From Physcomitrium patens (Eukaryota; Streptophyta; Bryopsida; Funariales; Funariaceae): a DNA stretch of 64,000 bases. This document shows, in pieces, positions 11,664 through 28,400 of this stretch. A model generated the notes under the pieces. That model saw only the letters and a list, made by a program, of their open reading frames with translations, was not told the DNA's origin and made no database searches. The position numbers were made by a program, and so were the translations under genes. Position 1 is the first letter of the stretch, and every line of letters begins with the position of its first letter. The stretch covers positions 4,324,164 through 4,388,163 of the forward strand of contig NC_037271.1 in assembly GCF_000002425.4 (NCBI RefSeq). Direction: 5' to 3'.

Positions 11664-14600
11664 ATGAACGGTGAAACTTCTACTGGGTTGCATCCTGGTA
11701 GAAAAAAGCGTAGAAGGGATCGCCATGGGGAACCTAGCCGTGGAAAGCCAGTGTCCAAGAAATGGAAACCTGTGTGGTTGTGGCTGCAATCATTGAAGCG
11801 AACAGAGGTTGTGGAGCCTGCGGAGGTTATTGCTTGGTTAGATAGTAATCCAGAATATGCTGCAGAGATCCGGCAACATCATACCAATGGGGTTTTTGTT
11901 GCATATGCCCAAAAGTGTCATCAGAGACTGATTTATGGCCAGTATCACAATAAAATAGAAACTAAGAAGGTGATTTACAGAAAGTCCTTTATTTTCTGTT
12001 TTTCATAATCATGGGCCGCAACGTTCCTCGTCCTTTAAAACACTATTATTATTTCTTAAATTTTTAATTGCATCTTTTTGTCCAGAATCGGGTTTCTCGG
12101 CCTATGCGACCCCCTCGACTTGATGACACAGATCATTCAAATGGACAAGTCGGCCCCAAGGAAAGCTCCCAGAAAGGACAACAAGATGTTTTTCAGCTCC
12201 CATGGAACCAACAATTAGCTCACAATGTTCTAGGAAATACCAAGTTTGAACATGGAGAAGGTGAGACCTTGACGATGCACCTTACCGTAACTTTATGTTA
12301 GCATGAGGCATTGATAATGAGGTTTGTGCATGTTTTATCACGAAACTCCAGACCTCATCGTAATCGCTGAGTTAAGGCGTGGAGGCAACATCGAGAGAGA
12401 GCGAGAGAGAGAGAGAGAGATTCGTTGATTCAGAATTTTTTTATGCCACAGATGAAGGGAGTGTTCTTGATCCACAAACTTGGAGGGAGCATTGGCGAAA
12501 CCTTCTGGACATCAAGAAGATGGGCTCTGAGGTAGATAAATTTTTCAATTACATGAACTGGCATCTCAGCACAAATTGTGAAAGGTCATCCCAAATAATT
12601 TCATACACGCACATACACTCGAAAACATACACATACATACATATATCCGTACATGCATATAGAATTAGCCTAGGCAGGCTTATGAATTACACGCTGATTG
12701 AAATTCCAGCGTCGCCGGATCGACGAAGTAAAAGATATGTTTCCAGGGTCTTTCACCGACTTACAGTCTTGCGTTTATTGCATTGATAGATTGAGACCAA
12801 CGCAGAAGAGAATCATGAACAACGGCATACTTCTAGTCCCTATTCTACGAGGATTAAACGGCAACGTGAATTCTATACTCCAGGTGAGTATCTTTAGGAT
12901 CCAATTGAGCATGTACAGGAACATTTTTCTGAGGAGTGTTTTTTTAACAACCATATATGTGATGCCTTCCTTTGAAAGCGATCTTTTGTTCATTGGCGGT
13001 AGCCTCGGTTAGAAATACTCATACAGGCTTGGCCGAAATTAATGAACATGCTTGCAAGAATGCTTACTTTGTGAATCTAAAAAATCTTGTTTCTACAGCT
13101 TCTAATGCATTTTGGGTGTACAGATGATCCAGGCAAGCGGGTGCAAACACAAAAAGAGATAGAGCCAAATCTGGAGCCGTTGGATAAAATGGATACTCTC
13201 ACCAAATTTGAATTGTAGGTTTTCAGAACTGTACTGTAAATTTGAAGTGTGAGTAAATACTTTCTTGAGATATATGTTATTGTAGCCCTCTACGGTATTT
13301 AATTGCATCTTGTGTTCTTCACCACATCCTTCTTGATGTGTTGTCAGATATCTTCAGAAGCACAATGCATGAAATAGCTTATATATTGTATCTGCAAATA
13401 TCCTTCTGTGGCTTCTGTGTTTGAACGCATGCGTTGAATCCTTTAGTGCAACTGTGTTGTTTCGAGATGGAAAACCGGCCAATCACAATACGACTGCATT
13501 GTGTAATAATCTTGCATTTACCATTTCATGGAGAAATAATTTATCAGAAATGAAGCCACCTTATTTTAAGCTTGAGCATTACTTGTGTAAAGTTCGTTTC
13601 GGAGCATAACCACTCTTTCTATTCTGCAAAAGTGGAAATACCTTGCGTTATATAAGTCTTGTAGTCCAATACTATTTATTCATTTATTTATTTATTTTTG
13701 TTCTTTTGCTTTTTTGTTTTTTTTGTGTGTGTTTTTGTCTGATCACAAATATGTTTTTCTGCGTCATTTTCGCTGCCATGCTTGATGCGAATTACCGTCA
13801 CAGGTTATATTGAGTTGCAAGTAGGTTGATGGTCAGATGACATTGAAGTATATGCAGTGTATACCCTTGCTTTTCTCTTTTTCGAGCTTCTGGATGGATT
13901 CACTACGTTGTAGATCCCTCTGTTTATACTTTTCTGTAAAACTTAGTTTGGTCATGTCCTCGGCAAGAACAGACAAGCACATTCTGGGTTGTGTTGTAAT
14001 AAAAGTTTTGTAAGTGGGTTATGATCTGGTACAGGATATTGACTCTAGAGATGCGGTTGAAAGAGATAGTTTGCAATTCCAAGAGTCAGCCTGTCGAAGC
14101 CAATGGTTTCAGCAAGGCAGATAAGCAAAAGCTTGATGATGGAGCCAGACCTGGTAGGAAGAGTCGATCATCGTCAGACACAGCAGCGAAAGCCTGGGTT
14201 TTTTCGGAGGCGTGTACAGGTACACTGCGAAATTTGAAGCCGTCCATAAGATGTAAAATACAATTCAATCGCCGATGGTATACCTTCTAATCGAACAGAA
14301 GTGCATGTCTAGTCATATGGAATGGGGTCTAATATGGTTCATGTGTTGTTTATTTGACGACTTTCTATGTTTATGTAGGAATAATTTTTTTCTGGAACTT
14401 GAATCTAGTAATGAATTAAAGACTGTATGCTTCATGATCTGAAATTAAGGTGGAGCATGATGTGGAGCATGATGTGATTGCAGGACAGGAAACTGCCACA
14501 CCAAACATTATAGAATCTTTGATTGAACGTGAGCAAGGTGCGAATTCTGGAGCTGTTGCATACAGACCTAATGAAATTGGAAACCGTGGCATGAGGTGGA

Positions 14601-17600
14601 AGGCTGCAGTCAACGGTATGGATGTTTGATGTTCTCCAATTTTGTAAAGTATTTGTTCCTTTAATTTCATGATGTATATTCAAATAAATGTTGTTGAAGT
14701 TGAAGACCATTGTGTAACGGGATCCTAGGTCATTAGGTCTGTCCATAGCGGGCTTCAAGTACTGTGCTCTAGGAATCGTGTATTTTAGATGATCCAGTGC
14801 TTTTTCCTTGGTTTTCACGTTCCCTCAGCATAGATGATCAAGTGCTCATTCTTCCGAGATCTACTTGCGGCGTTATTAATTAGCAGTGATTCATTGCAGG
14901 TTGGGACTCTCTTGAAAAACAGAGATTGGGACCAACAAACTGGCTGCAGAAGCGAGCGTATTCATCTTGGAGGACCACCTGGTGTGCTTACACCTCAAGC
15001 AGTGCTGTGGCTCATCCTTTGGGTGGTACTCGAATGGATGTAAGTTTTGTATAAAATTTCTTATTAAGGCGATAATATTCTTGCACAATCTTAACAAGCT
15101 TGTTTATTCGGCTATTTTCCCCTATCTGAGGCACCTCCTTTGTGAAATGGGATCGCTGAATAGTTATAGATGATTGTTTTCGGTGTATAGTGTTTTTAGA
15201 AGTATGTAATGCAACTTACACGATTTCTGCTCAATTACATGATTGCTCCATCTCAGCTTTCGCAAGGAGTATCACGCACATTTTACATCGCAAGCACGAA
15301 CATATTATTATCGAAGATAGAACATAGACACTCCAGAATTCAGCTAAAATTTTCGGCTTCTCATAGCTGTTTCCTTTTTACTTTGAATGCACTGTGATTT
15401 GCAGCAAGGCGTTCAGAAAGTTCTTGACGTGAGATTTCACCCTGGTGGAGACCCTCTGTTGGTTGTCAGCTGCAACGAGGTATTAACCCTGCTCCGTCTT
15501 TAAGCTTTCTATCAAATCCAGTCGTATTATTCAAGAGTTTATGCCTCACGGGCCCATATCAGATTCTTATTTGATAGAGGGATTGCGTGCTGCTCTGCTT
15601 TCATTACTTCATGTGAATTATGGTGTGATGTTCGTCCTGTATTTTTTTTTTATGTATATACCAAATGAGACTCGTTTACTACGCAGCCGCCCAATGAGTT
15701 ATTGCTATACGATCTTGAGAACGGGCGTGGAAAACCATTGACTGGTCTCAATACACAGGTTCTTTGGCTGATCTGTCTACTTTGTATTGCAATTAGCCTC
15801 TGTCTGGTGATCAGCCTTGTAATGAGACCATTGGCAAGGAAGTGTTGAACCGTAGCACATAGAAGAGCTGTCTTTTAACACATACAAAGAATAAAGAAAT
15901 CGTTATTATCTAATACGAATATGATCTACCTGCTGATCGTATCTGTAGTCTTGCATTCAACTACTTCAAACGTAATTACATTGTATGTCTTTCTTATTAG
16001 AGCCCTGTGATACTTCGTCACTGAGAACACTGCTTCATTTTTCCAGATCCAGGCAGTTGAGTTTGCATCGAATGGAGCTTGTATTGTTGCATGTGCTAGC
16101 AACATAGTGAAGGTACAACTGCAGCGCTTAACAGTCCTCCTACTTGATAGTGGTAGAAATGTGAAGTGGCCTCATGTTAATTTCCGTAGTTTTAAAGTTC
16201 TTAAGCATGAGCATAGCACGTGCATGATGTAATCCATGATAATCATCATGTTCAACTAAAAAGTCCTTTTCTTTCATTTACAGGTGTGGGATACAGTATC
16301 ATGCGTATGCTCACATACATTAGGTCCTGGATTAGAGGATGACACTTCTGGCCACAAAAAAAAAATCAATGCCATGAGTGTTAATCAATTTCGACCGTGT
16401 AAGATGTCTTATTTTCCATCATGCCTACTTATTACAACAGCTTTTGTACACTTCAATGCGGAGTGCGTACAAGTAGATTTTTTGTGATCCGCATCTGAGG
16501 TGTTCCCAAGTCATCTGGGTGTTCTTCATTTCTTACTTTGGATATTTTAAACTGTGGATCTAAGCTGTAATATACAAGCTTTTCGACTGACTACAGAGGT
16601 TGCTCCTCCAGATCTTATCGCAACTAGCGGCGGGGACGGCGACAATCAAATTTTACTCTGGAACGTACGAAGTGGAGAATTGGCAACTGATCTCAATGCT
16701 AGTTACAGGTTTGTTTCTGTTGTTCTGTCCTTCGTCATAAAATTTGATACTACTGTCGACTTCCCTATCACGTATTGAGGTTGGACCTCATGTAGTGCTC
16801 GTGAGTTCCCTCTGAGCGGAATGAAATGTGTTCATAACGTCCTTTTTCTTTCTCCAGTGTCCTCATAGGTAACGTAGATGGAATCCCTCTCTTGGTGATA
16901 AGATTTACCTGACATAATGTCCTTGGGTGACAGGCAGCACGAGGCGAACCTCCTATCTATGGACGCGTTGAAGTTTTCCAGTGACAGATTTCTGATTTGT
17001 GGAAGTGACTCTCCAGGTGGTGAACCGGCAATTATGCAAATTTGGGACATTGATGCTGCAGTCAATGTTTCCACTTACCCTGCTCATGATACAGTGAGTT
17101 TTTTATATTGTTTGCGTTGAACCGTAAGAGTGCAGTCCGCTTATTTTAGTATTGCCTTTTTGATGTCATATTGGTATTTAATCAATTTATTCTGCTTTTT
17201 CGAATACAATGTGCCAAGTCACAGTTGTGTGATGAACAGGTCAGGTGTTGGGTCATTCTTTTTTAGCTTCTGCGTAAGTTTTGATAGTCAACTGCTGATT
17301 ACAAAGACTGTGTGCAGTATATCACTTGTTTGGATGTTAATCTTTCTGGATCTACCATTCTCACAGGTATTTCTAATTTCCTCACTGCTGGAATCTTTAT
17401 TTATTGATGCATGCTTGAATTCTTCAGCATCGTCTGTTCAGGACTAAGCAGAACCATCAGGGTTTCTTGAAAATCTTAGATCTAAGTTAATTGGCAGCAG
17501 GTATAGTCAAATGTGCTGACCAATATGTTTAGTTGATTAATGGAAGTTGGACTGATAATTGCAGCACTTTATGACCTCTTGAAAATTCAAGATTCATTTG

Positions 17601-19350
17601 GTAAATGTTTGAATTTTGTAACTTCAGGTTCGGGAGATGGAAGCGTTGGTTTATTTGACGTCAGGACTAGTGGTGCAATTGCTCGATTGCCTCTAACTTC
17701 AAATTGGGAGGTATGTCCTGTTGTCCTTATCAGTGCAGAAGCTTGTAGGTAGTTTGTCTGTTAGAGTGTGTGTTGGTAACTTAAAGCTCCCTGACTGCTG
17801 AAGGACTAAGTCGGTGCTGAGCTTGGGTGCTTCTCCTCCAACGAAGTCCTTAGTTCAGTTGACTATGTACAATCGCCTTTCGTCATTTAAGTATGCGTTT
17901 ATTTTTTTCGCAGGTTACATCAGTTTCATTTAGTCCTTGTGAGACCTATTTTCAAGCTTCCTGCACTGGAAATTGCACCTTTGTTTGGGACACCAGGATG
18001 ATGCCCTTGGAAACCGGGGTAAAGTGTGTGGAACGTCCTCCGCCAGTGATTAAGGACAGGGCCTTTAAAGCTCTTCACCGTCTTAGCCATGGCAATCCCA
18101 TGCCGACTTCAGAAAATTCCTTCCAAGTACCTGGGTAGTTGAAAAGACTTTTGATTTTATTTGTTTATGATTTTCTACGTTGAGATCTGGTAATAATTTT
18201 CTTGTATGGAAGTTTCCATCCTTTAGTTTACCCAATTTTAAGCAACCATTATGACTGTTGTGGGATACAGATTGCATAGTTTTAGTTGAAGTGCTGGTTG
18301 TAGTTGTCTGGTGTGCATTCTGTGAATCTTTCTGATTAAATCTCCTTAAATGAGCATATAATGGCTAAATATAGATTTCCTGGAATCGTTTGTAATTGAA
18401 TTGAGAGATTTGATTACAAGAAGCATATTGAGTTTCTTTCGGTGATAGATTGACACCAGATATGTTTCAGACGTTGATGCTTCAAAGCCTAAAACCTTAT
18501 ATGGTGCTTTATGTAAAATGGGTAGGGTGGTTGACGTTGGAGATCAGGGTGTGAACGATGCCAAATGGTTCCAAGATGAAGCGATTCTTGTCACAGCTAG
18601 TGGTTCCGGAAGGTGATCATGAAATTTTCACCTTTTTCTGATAGATCGGGAACCGATTTTCGGATTTTTCTGTGCCGCGAGACGTGTCCAGTTTTGTCTT
18701 CTTCTTTTCTATTTATTTTGTTTTTTGTGCTGTTTGAACACTGCTCTCAAATATTGTTGCAGTTTTAACGTTATTAGTTCGTAATGTCACTACTTCTGAC
18801 TTCATGCATCTGATTGCAGTGTGGCGATGTGGGACCCAGCTTTAGGACAACCATGTGTACAACATTTCAAGAGTCATACGCGTTGCGTAAATACGGTTAG
18901 TCAAAACCTACGTAGGTCTTTAGATCTAGAGGGGCTTTAGCAATGTGCCAGAGCCCCTCATTTTGATTGAAATCAATGAGGTGGTCACCTTGCACAGGTA
19001 ATTGTAGAATGTCATCTAAATTTTTCGTTTCATATTGATTGAATTCAGGTCGCTGTATCACTCAAGGATCAATTTATCTGTACAGGAGGCGATGATCAGA
19101 AAGTGGTGAGTATATAATACGCATAGTTTTCACTTCAGACACTGATACTGATGCTATGCGGGTTGTAAGTTCACATCCTTTGTTGGTGCTGTGTACAAGA
19201 TGATCTTTGATTTGATTGTTCGCAATATAACATAGTCAATGACACAAGTTACAAACGTCAATTATGCAGGTTTTGTATCAGAATGTTCGAGAGCAGGCGT
19301 TATCTCCTCGCTGGAGACTAACTTACCCTTTGAACGAAGACTCTCTTTAA
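11664..19350 (+). CDS. WD40-repeat (β-propeller) protein, 21 coding exons
   Basis: Hand-built model with consistent phases: exons 11664-11969, 12086-12260, 12434-12531, 12710-12883, 13099-13214, 14035-14219, 14484-14615, 14900-15039, 15405-15479, 15687-15758, 16047-16112, 16284-16398, 16579-16708, 16934-17093, 17318-17366, 17628-17710, 17914-18134, 18526-18612, 18820-18895, 19049-19105, 19270-19350. The product is 865 residues. The N-terminus is basic (GRKKRRRDRHGE), a likely nuclear signal, followed by KPVWLWLQSLKRTE and a conserved-looking segment DPQTWREHWRNLLDIKKMG (about 172-190). The C-terminal half carries WD-type strands: LLLYDLENG, IVKVWDT, ILLWNVRSGEL, MQIWDIDAA, VGLFDVRTSG, CTFVWDTR, VAMWDPALG and TGGDDQKVVLYQNV. 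That is enough for about one 7-8-bladed propeller. Family knowledge says such proteins are scaffolds. No catalytic role or partner is visible and I do not recognise the orthologue. The start codon is the first ATG after a good acceptor and is followed directly by the basic N-terminus. The weak point is the 12/13 junction: the best-looking acceptor (ctacag) would create TAG, so I used the acceptor at 16,578. Confidence 0.85.
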
Positions 19351-19750
19351 GGAAGTAACAGTCATAATTGAAGATTTGGAGACGAATAGGTTTCCATTTC
19401 AGGTCAGATAAAAAAATGTATTAGGCAATTTTCACTACTGCTCTCCAACTCGTTCAGGTTCTTTCTTAAGCGAAAGCTGAAAGTTGCAGTACTTTTTATC
19501 ATCTTTTAATGTATTTATGTTAGGTTTTATTTTCTTTATCTCAGATTTCGAATGCATAAAATTGTATCAAATATTTTTGTTTTAGATTGAATTTCTGTGC
19601 ATTTATGACATTCTCTAATTTGAATTTGAATTTTTTCCCTTAAAGTTTTGCCATGTATCAAGATTTTTAAGTTGTAATTTTACAATCATAAACTTTGGAT
19701 TCAATGACAAAATTTCATATGATTTTCAAGTTAAACGTTCATCATTTTTG
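19351..19750 (+). other. 3' flank / 3' UTR of the WD40 gene
   Basis: After the TAA at 19,348-19,350 the sequence becomes T-rich and non-coding with several AATAAA-like and TTGTA-like stretches. A discrete poly(A) site cannot be fixed. Confidence 0.4.
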
Positions 19751-21640
19751 TGAATAACCAATCTTGTGTTATGAAGCAACTACGAAAAATAAAAAAATAA
19801 AATCAAAGTAAAAAATAAAATAAAAAATCATTGAAACGAAGTAAATGTCGAAGACAAAAAGAGTAGAGAAATTGTTTTACTCTTCTTCAATGCCTACTGT
19901 TGTGTTTGTTATCTATAGTGTTGATCCTAACGCCTAGATGTTCCCTAAAGAATCTTGGTGTTGTTGCAACATGGTGTACTATTCCAAGGATGCTTGAGAA
20001 GATTGCAACTTTACACAGAGGAAAATCAAAGGTGATAACTTATCTAATGTACAGTCAATCACAACCAATTGTTGAGATTCTTAACAATTGGTGTAGACGT
20101 TTGTTCAATAATGACCAAAAAGACTAATGCCAAAGATTATGCAATAGTACAGGGTGATTTCTTCTTCTCAGCAATGTGAGCATATTTCTTTTCTATTTGT
20201 ATGGCTCTAGATGATAGGGTTGTGCTGTTCTTATTACAGCTTGTTTGTGCTTGGGCTTGTAAGTACAGTGTACTTCAAGAGTGGAAAATGTATGCGTATC
20301 ACATCCTGATTGTGCTTTTGAGAGGTTTTTTGCATTATGGTATAAGAGAAGGTTTGCATCATGGACATAGCAAAAATTGTATTAAGCTTATTATTTCACA
20401 AATGTGAAATACATTTATACCAGCAACTAGTTACGTAGGATGATGTCTTTTGCTCCTTTTGGCAAGCAATAAGATCATCAAAATGACAAAGTAAGAAAGA
20501 ATAACTTAGACATATAGATGAAAGATATAAATAAACTGTAAACATTACCTCCAACTTATTTGAAGAAGGCATTTGTGTCCCATTGTTGTTGCACGGCAAA
20601 TCTTTGACAGTTTCTTTTTAAGGCATATTTTGCTAACAGAATACAAATTTTACCGTGATAGCATTAGTTAGGGGGTCTTTATATCTCAAAGTCCATTACA
20701 ATAAGGTTGTGGTCCAAAAGTCTTACCAAGGTTCCTCCTTTTTTAAAAACAAGTCATCCTTTTACAGCCTTGACATGTGGAGATAGTTGTAATTGAAGAG
20801 AATCCATAAAATGGACTAGATCATTAGTTTAATATAATTCCAGACAATACATTTCATTTGACTTGTTTTTAATTTTGATCATTTGGAAAAAAATTAAAAT
20901 ACGTATGCATAGTTTTTATAAATCTTTTGAGTGATTTTTGACATGACTACTCAAACTTTAGAAAAAAAACTATTTCTCAAGTAGCACTTTACACAAATTC
21001 TAAAATATGACAGTAATCATACCTTCTGTAGAGAAAAAACTCATTCTACCTCATTTTTTAGTTGATTTTCCAAAATATAAAACCAACCACCAAGTGAGTG
21101 AGACTTCTCAATTCCATCCTATTAAAAACTTTGAAAATTGCAAAATAGTCCACGTTCGTGTACTATTACACAATGCCTTACTTTCATGTACTGTGTTAAT
21201 CAATCAACATCTTGATTACTGGTGAAACAAAAAAAATAAAAAAATAAAAAATAAAAAATACTGACGGAGCAATGTAACGCCTTCTGATTAAATACAGTCA
21301 GTCATTCAATCCATTGTTCGAAAACCCATGTATGGAAATTCCAGTGGGTGCTATGGTGCACTCGAAATGGCTCCATCTAGAGGTCATGTAACTTTTTTTG
21401 CACCTTTTCCAGGTTCGGGAATACCCCAAAAACAGAGCTCATCTTACTGATTCTAATGCGTTAATAACTGTGATAGTGAATAGAAGGGAAAAGCGTAACA
21501 TGTAAGGATTCGGTGTGAGTCTCTCACCCTCATGGAAGAGTATGGACAAGCATCTCACTCCTCAAGAGGTGCTTTGTAGAACGATGCAACCATGTCCCAT
21601 CAGCTAGAATGATCACTTTGCGGTCATGCTGTAGAATGTG
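19751..21640. other. Intergenic DNA between the WD40 and γ-tubulin genes
   Basis: Moderately AT-rich. Two A-rich stretches (19,785-19,835; 21,226-21,260) look like retroposon tails or simple repeats. A 75-codon frame at 19,900-20,127 ends shortly after ...QPIVEILNNWCRRLFNN and is followed by more broken reading stretches to about 20,400. It could be a transposase relic, but I cannot assign a family. No tRNA or other RNA gene is seen. Confidence 0.4.
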
Positions 21641-22119
21641 CTCCGCTTACGAAGTGGGTTTTCAAAGGTCAGTTCTGTCATGAATGCGATTCAGAGTTCG
21701 GGAGAATCTCAGAAATGCTTGTGAGCATAACCTAAAATTGATTTCGGCATTTAGCACCATACATGTAGGTGGAAGTGAGATGCAGTTTGGGTGCCATTCT
21801 TCGAACTTGTGGGGTTTAGGAGAGACATTTGAGTCCCTGCGCTCCGTGTTGTAGCTCCTCCGCATTGTCTGTCTTCCTCTGCCGTGGTTGTGTTTCTTCA
21901 TGTGCTGGAGTTCTCAGTTGGAGCGCTTCTCACCGCCGACTTAGATTGTTGTATGATTTTTGGATGGGGCCTGCGTGACGTTTTTTTTTTTTTTTTTTTT
22001 TTTTTTTTTCTCTTTCTCTTTAGCGATTCTGAGAGTGAAACAGCTTTGAGGATTTTTGTGGGGAGAAGGGTATTTGAAGGTGGTGAGAGAGAGGTGGGTC
22101 TGAAGAAAGCGCGACCAAG
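21641..22119 (+). promoter_or_regulatory. Promoter / 5' UTR of γ-tubulin with a long poly-T
   Basis: The region just upstream of the γ-tubulin start contains an uninterrupted run of 29 T (21,981-22,009) continuing into ctctttctctt. That is a pyrimidine tract about 110-140 bases before the ATG. Pyrimidine patches near plant transcription starts are common, so it may mark the core promoter. No clear TATA box is visible at the right spacing. The start context is gaccaagATGCC. Confidence 0.4.
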
Positions 22120-25465
<3,346 letters not shown>

Positions 25466-28400
25466 AAGCTCGATATGTAATGCCTCGTTTTTATATCCTA
25501 CCAGCCAATGTGTAGTGGAACGAAGTTAGGAAGTGTCGTAGTCTGTAAATTTAGGTTCCTGGATTTGAATACCCTTCACGTCTCATACAGTAAAGGCGTA
25601 GTATGTATTTCACACATCTGGTCTGAGCACGGAGTAGAATTTATTTTTACTTTGGGATATTCTTAAATCGTTTCTTAAGTCAAATAGGATACCCAAACAC
25701 CTGTTTTTTAAAAAATTATTCCTTCTGAATCAAGACCATTTTCAATATCTACGAAGATAGAGCTTCTCCACTGCTGCCAAGCATGAAGGCGTGGACCTAG
25801 GACCAAAGGAGATGAGAAAGTACCATCATTTGTTTCACAATGTCGAAGATGCTTGAGCTGGTGGTTGATGTTATCACAAACCACGCACAAATCGCAGGAT
25901 TGTGGTCACTTCTGCATCTCTTGTTTCATTGCGCCTTGGCAATGTGGTTTCAGGAAGTCGACAATGTTACTTTTCTTACACTAGACTGTATCAACTGCAT
26001 GTGATTATGCTGAACCCTCGTATTTTAGATTAGGTGCGTGAGAAGTTGGTAATTCATTGCCTTCATCTCCAACGCCCACTCGCGACTAGGAGTCTTGACA
26101 TGCACGATGTGGTGATGCTAGCCTATTAAAATGTGTCCCGAATTTACTCAAAGTATGCATTAAAATAGACTGCAGATGGGTTACCTGGGGTTAGATTCAT
26201 GGCCTCCGATATGTGTCCCACTTGATCGGGCTTAAAACACGGGTCACGCACTTAGACAGGTGATGAACTCCAATCACTGGAACGAAGAGATACAAACAGG
26301 ATGAAAGGGAGAACTACAATTGTGTGACCAAGCGGAGCATGGTGATGGCGACAAGCAGATGCTAACAATGGGCGATCACGATGTTTCACCACCCAGTGCA
26401 TTAGGTTTTGAAATTGCTAGGTTCTATGGTTTCAATTCTGTTATAATCTTGGTGAAGTGATATGCCTTGGGTCGAATCGGTCCATGTGTAATGGCACGTT
26501 TTGATTCTTGATTGTGGGGCAAATTATGTTAGTGGTTCTTCAATGTGATGCGGTCCAGACAATACTATTAGAGTTAGTATCTGATTCTGGTAGTGAACAA
26601 TAACTCCAATAGTTTCAGCACATTTCAGAGACTGATTTAATAATAATTTCAACAGCAATGAGCTGAGAGTATCTGCATGAATTTTTCTGATGGACGATGA
26701 GATGGATGGTCTTTGTCATGCGCTGGATGTGTATCAGGATTTGAGATTTTTGATGAGTTAGTATGCATCTACTTGTTGGGAGGGCCGTCATCAATATCTA
26801 AATTTCGAAATATTCCAGGCTAATCGGTCGTTCGGATTTAGTGAGGGATAAGTCTTCTAACATGATACCATCCATTTCAAGTCATACATTGCTGTTACTA
26901 CTCGCAAATTGTGTGCAAGTGTCCAGTTCATGCTTGCAGCTTGTGTCTGGAATTTTTGGGTTATATTTCTTGCTTCACTAACCACCTTGCTATATACACT
27001 GAACTTAAGGTTCACTCGTCATGCTTACACCAAGCTGTAGTTGGGCATCCACTACTTACTTTGGTATTGGTCATGGTTGTTAAATTATTCTCTGAAATGT
27101 GCCGAGCTCTTGTCATACAAGAGATTGCATCAGCGACCGAAGGTTTTTGAATGCAAGAATTGGGTTATCAGCTGACGCCGCGAAAGCTGAAGGATTTAAG
27201 AAACGTATTCCTATCAGCAAGAATGACGGTAAGCATCTACAGTTAGAGAAATAGGTCTTTTACGCATGTAATTTCCACGTGAAGATACGCAGGTCCATGA
27301 CTAGCGAAGTGTTCATCAGGTGTCCTTGAATTATTACCTGAGCTTGGCATCTGATGTCCTTGAGCTCAGGTACACACCACCGTCATGCTCTTGTCGCTGT
27401 GTGGATTACATTTTCATCGACTATTATCTCTGTCTTGATCACCAATTTGAGGGAAGATAATAGACTAGAGTCATCTCCCTTAACATCTTTTATTTCTCAG
27501 AACTGAACTGCAAAACGAAGAAGGCAAGCCTTAATTTACATAACAAAAGGAGGAGGACAAACACGTCCTTATAGACTCACATTTGGTTGTGTGGAGATAG
27601 GATGGAGGTTGCAGGTCTATTTGCTGTGCTGCAGCATATTACTCAACTGTGAGACGTAATCACACAGTTGCCTCAACATGATGGTGAATACCTCAACATC
27701 ATGTGCATGGAGTTGTATTCAAAGGACTTGCTCCAGATCGTCAACACCATGTAGGATCGGAGGATCCCTGCTAGTGGGCAAAGGACTCCCTTGTCATGCA
27801 AGTCCGAAATTTTTCATTCATGTCTTAATGTAATTGAGCACCACGATCATGTCACGCATCCTGACTACATAGTGCATTACTATCTTAAAGTGTCCATTAT
27901 CGTAGAAAGAGCTGTTTGGAAGCAATTATATGCTTTGACTGTAGAGTTTCAGCATGGGTACACGAGCAAGGGCTGATTATCTTCTTCTTCGTGATTTTGC
28001 GAATTTTGGAGTTTTCAGGCGATGGTCTCTTCCTCATCCCCTGTTCAGCCGCGACGTTCCTTGCTCCAACCGCAACGTTCACTCCTGAGCTTTGTATGTT
28101 CTTCTTACTCTTCATGACGTTAATTTTTTATGACTTGATCTTTGTGTCCATTGTCAAGAAGATGAGACGGACGCGGTTATCATACAACCGCAGCCTATTT
28201 CAAGCTTTATGAATGGATCATTGGTCATTTCTTCTCGTGCCATGATCACTACTATCCTTTTTGGACTGTATCTGCCCACGTGGAAGGATCAGTCACGCTG
28301 GATTTGGATGCCATTCATTGTGGAGCATCGTAAGGGACATGTTATTAAACTGAGGCTGAAAATATGGATAGAGCTGATGACATTCTTGTCAGCTCCATTG

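Noticed and set aside
14416-15097. Minus-strand frames of 68-128 codons inside the WD40 gene
   Set aside because: They are shadows of coding exons 7 and 8, which are supported by phase-consistent splicing on the plus strand.
19900-20407. Two open frames between the WD40 and γ-tubulin genes, considered as an hAT transposase
   Set aside because: No hAT motif could be matched with confidence. It is kept only as unassigned intergenic sequence.
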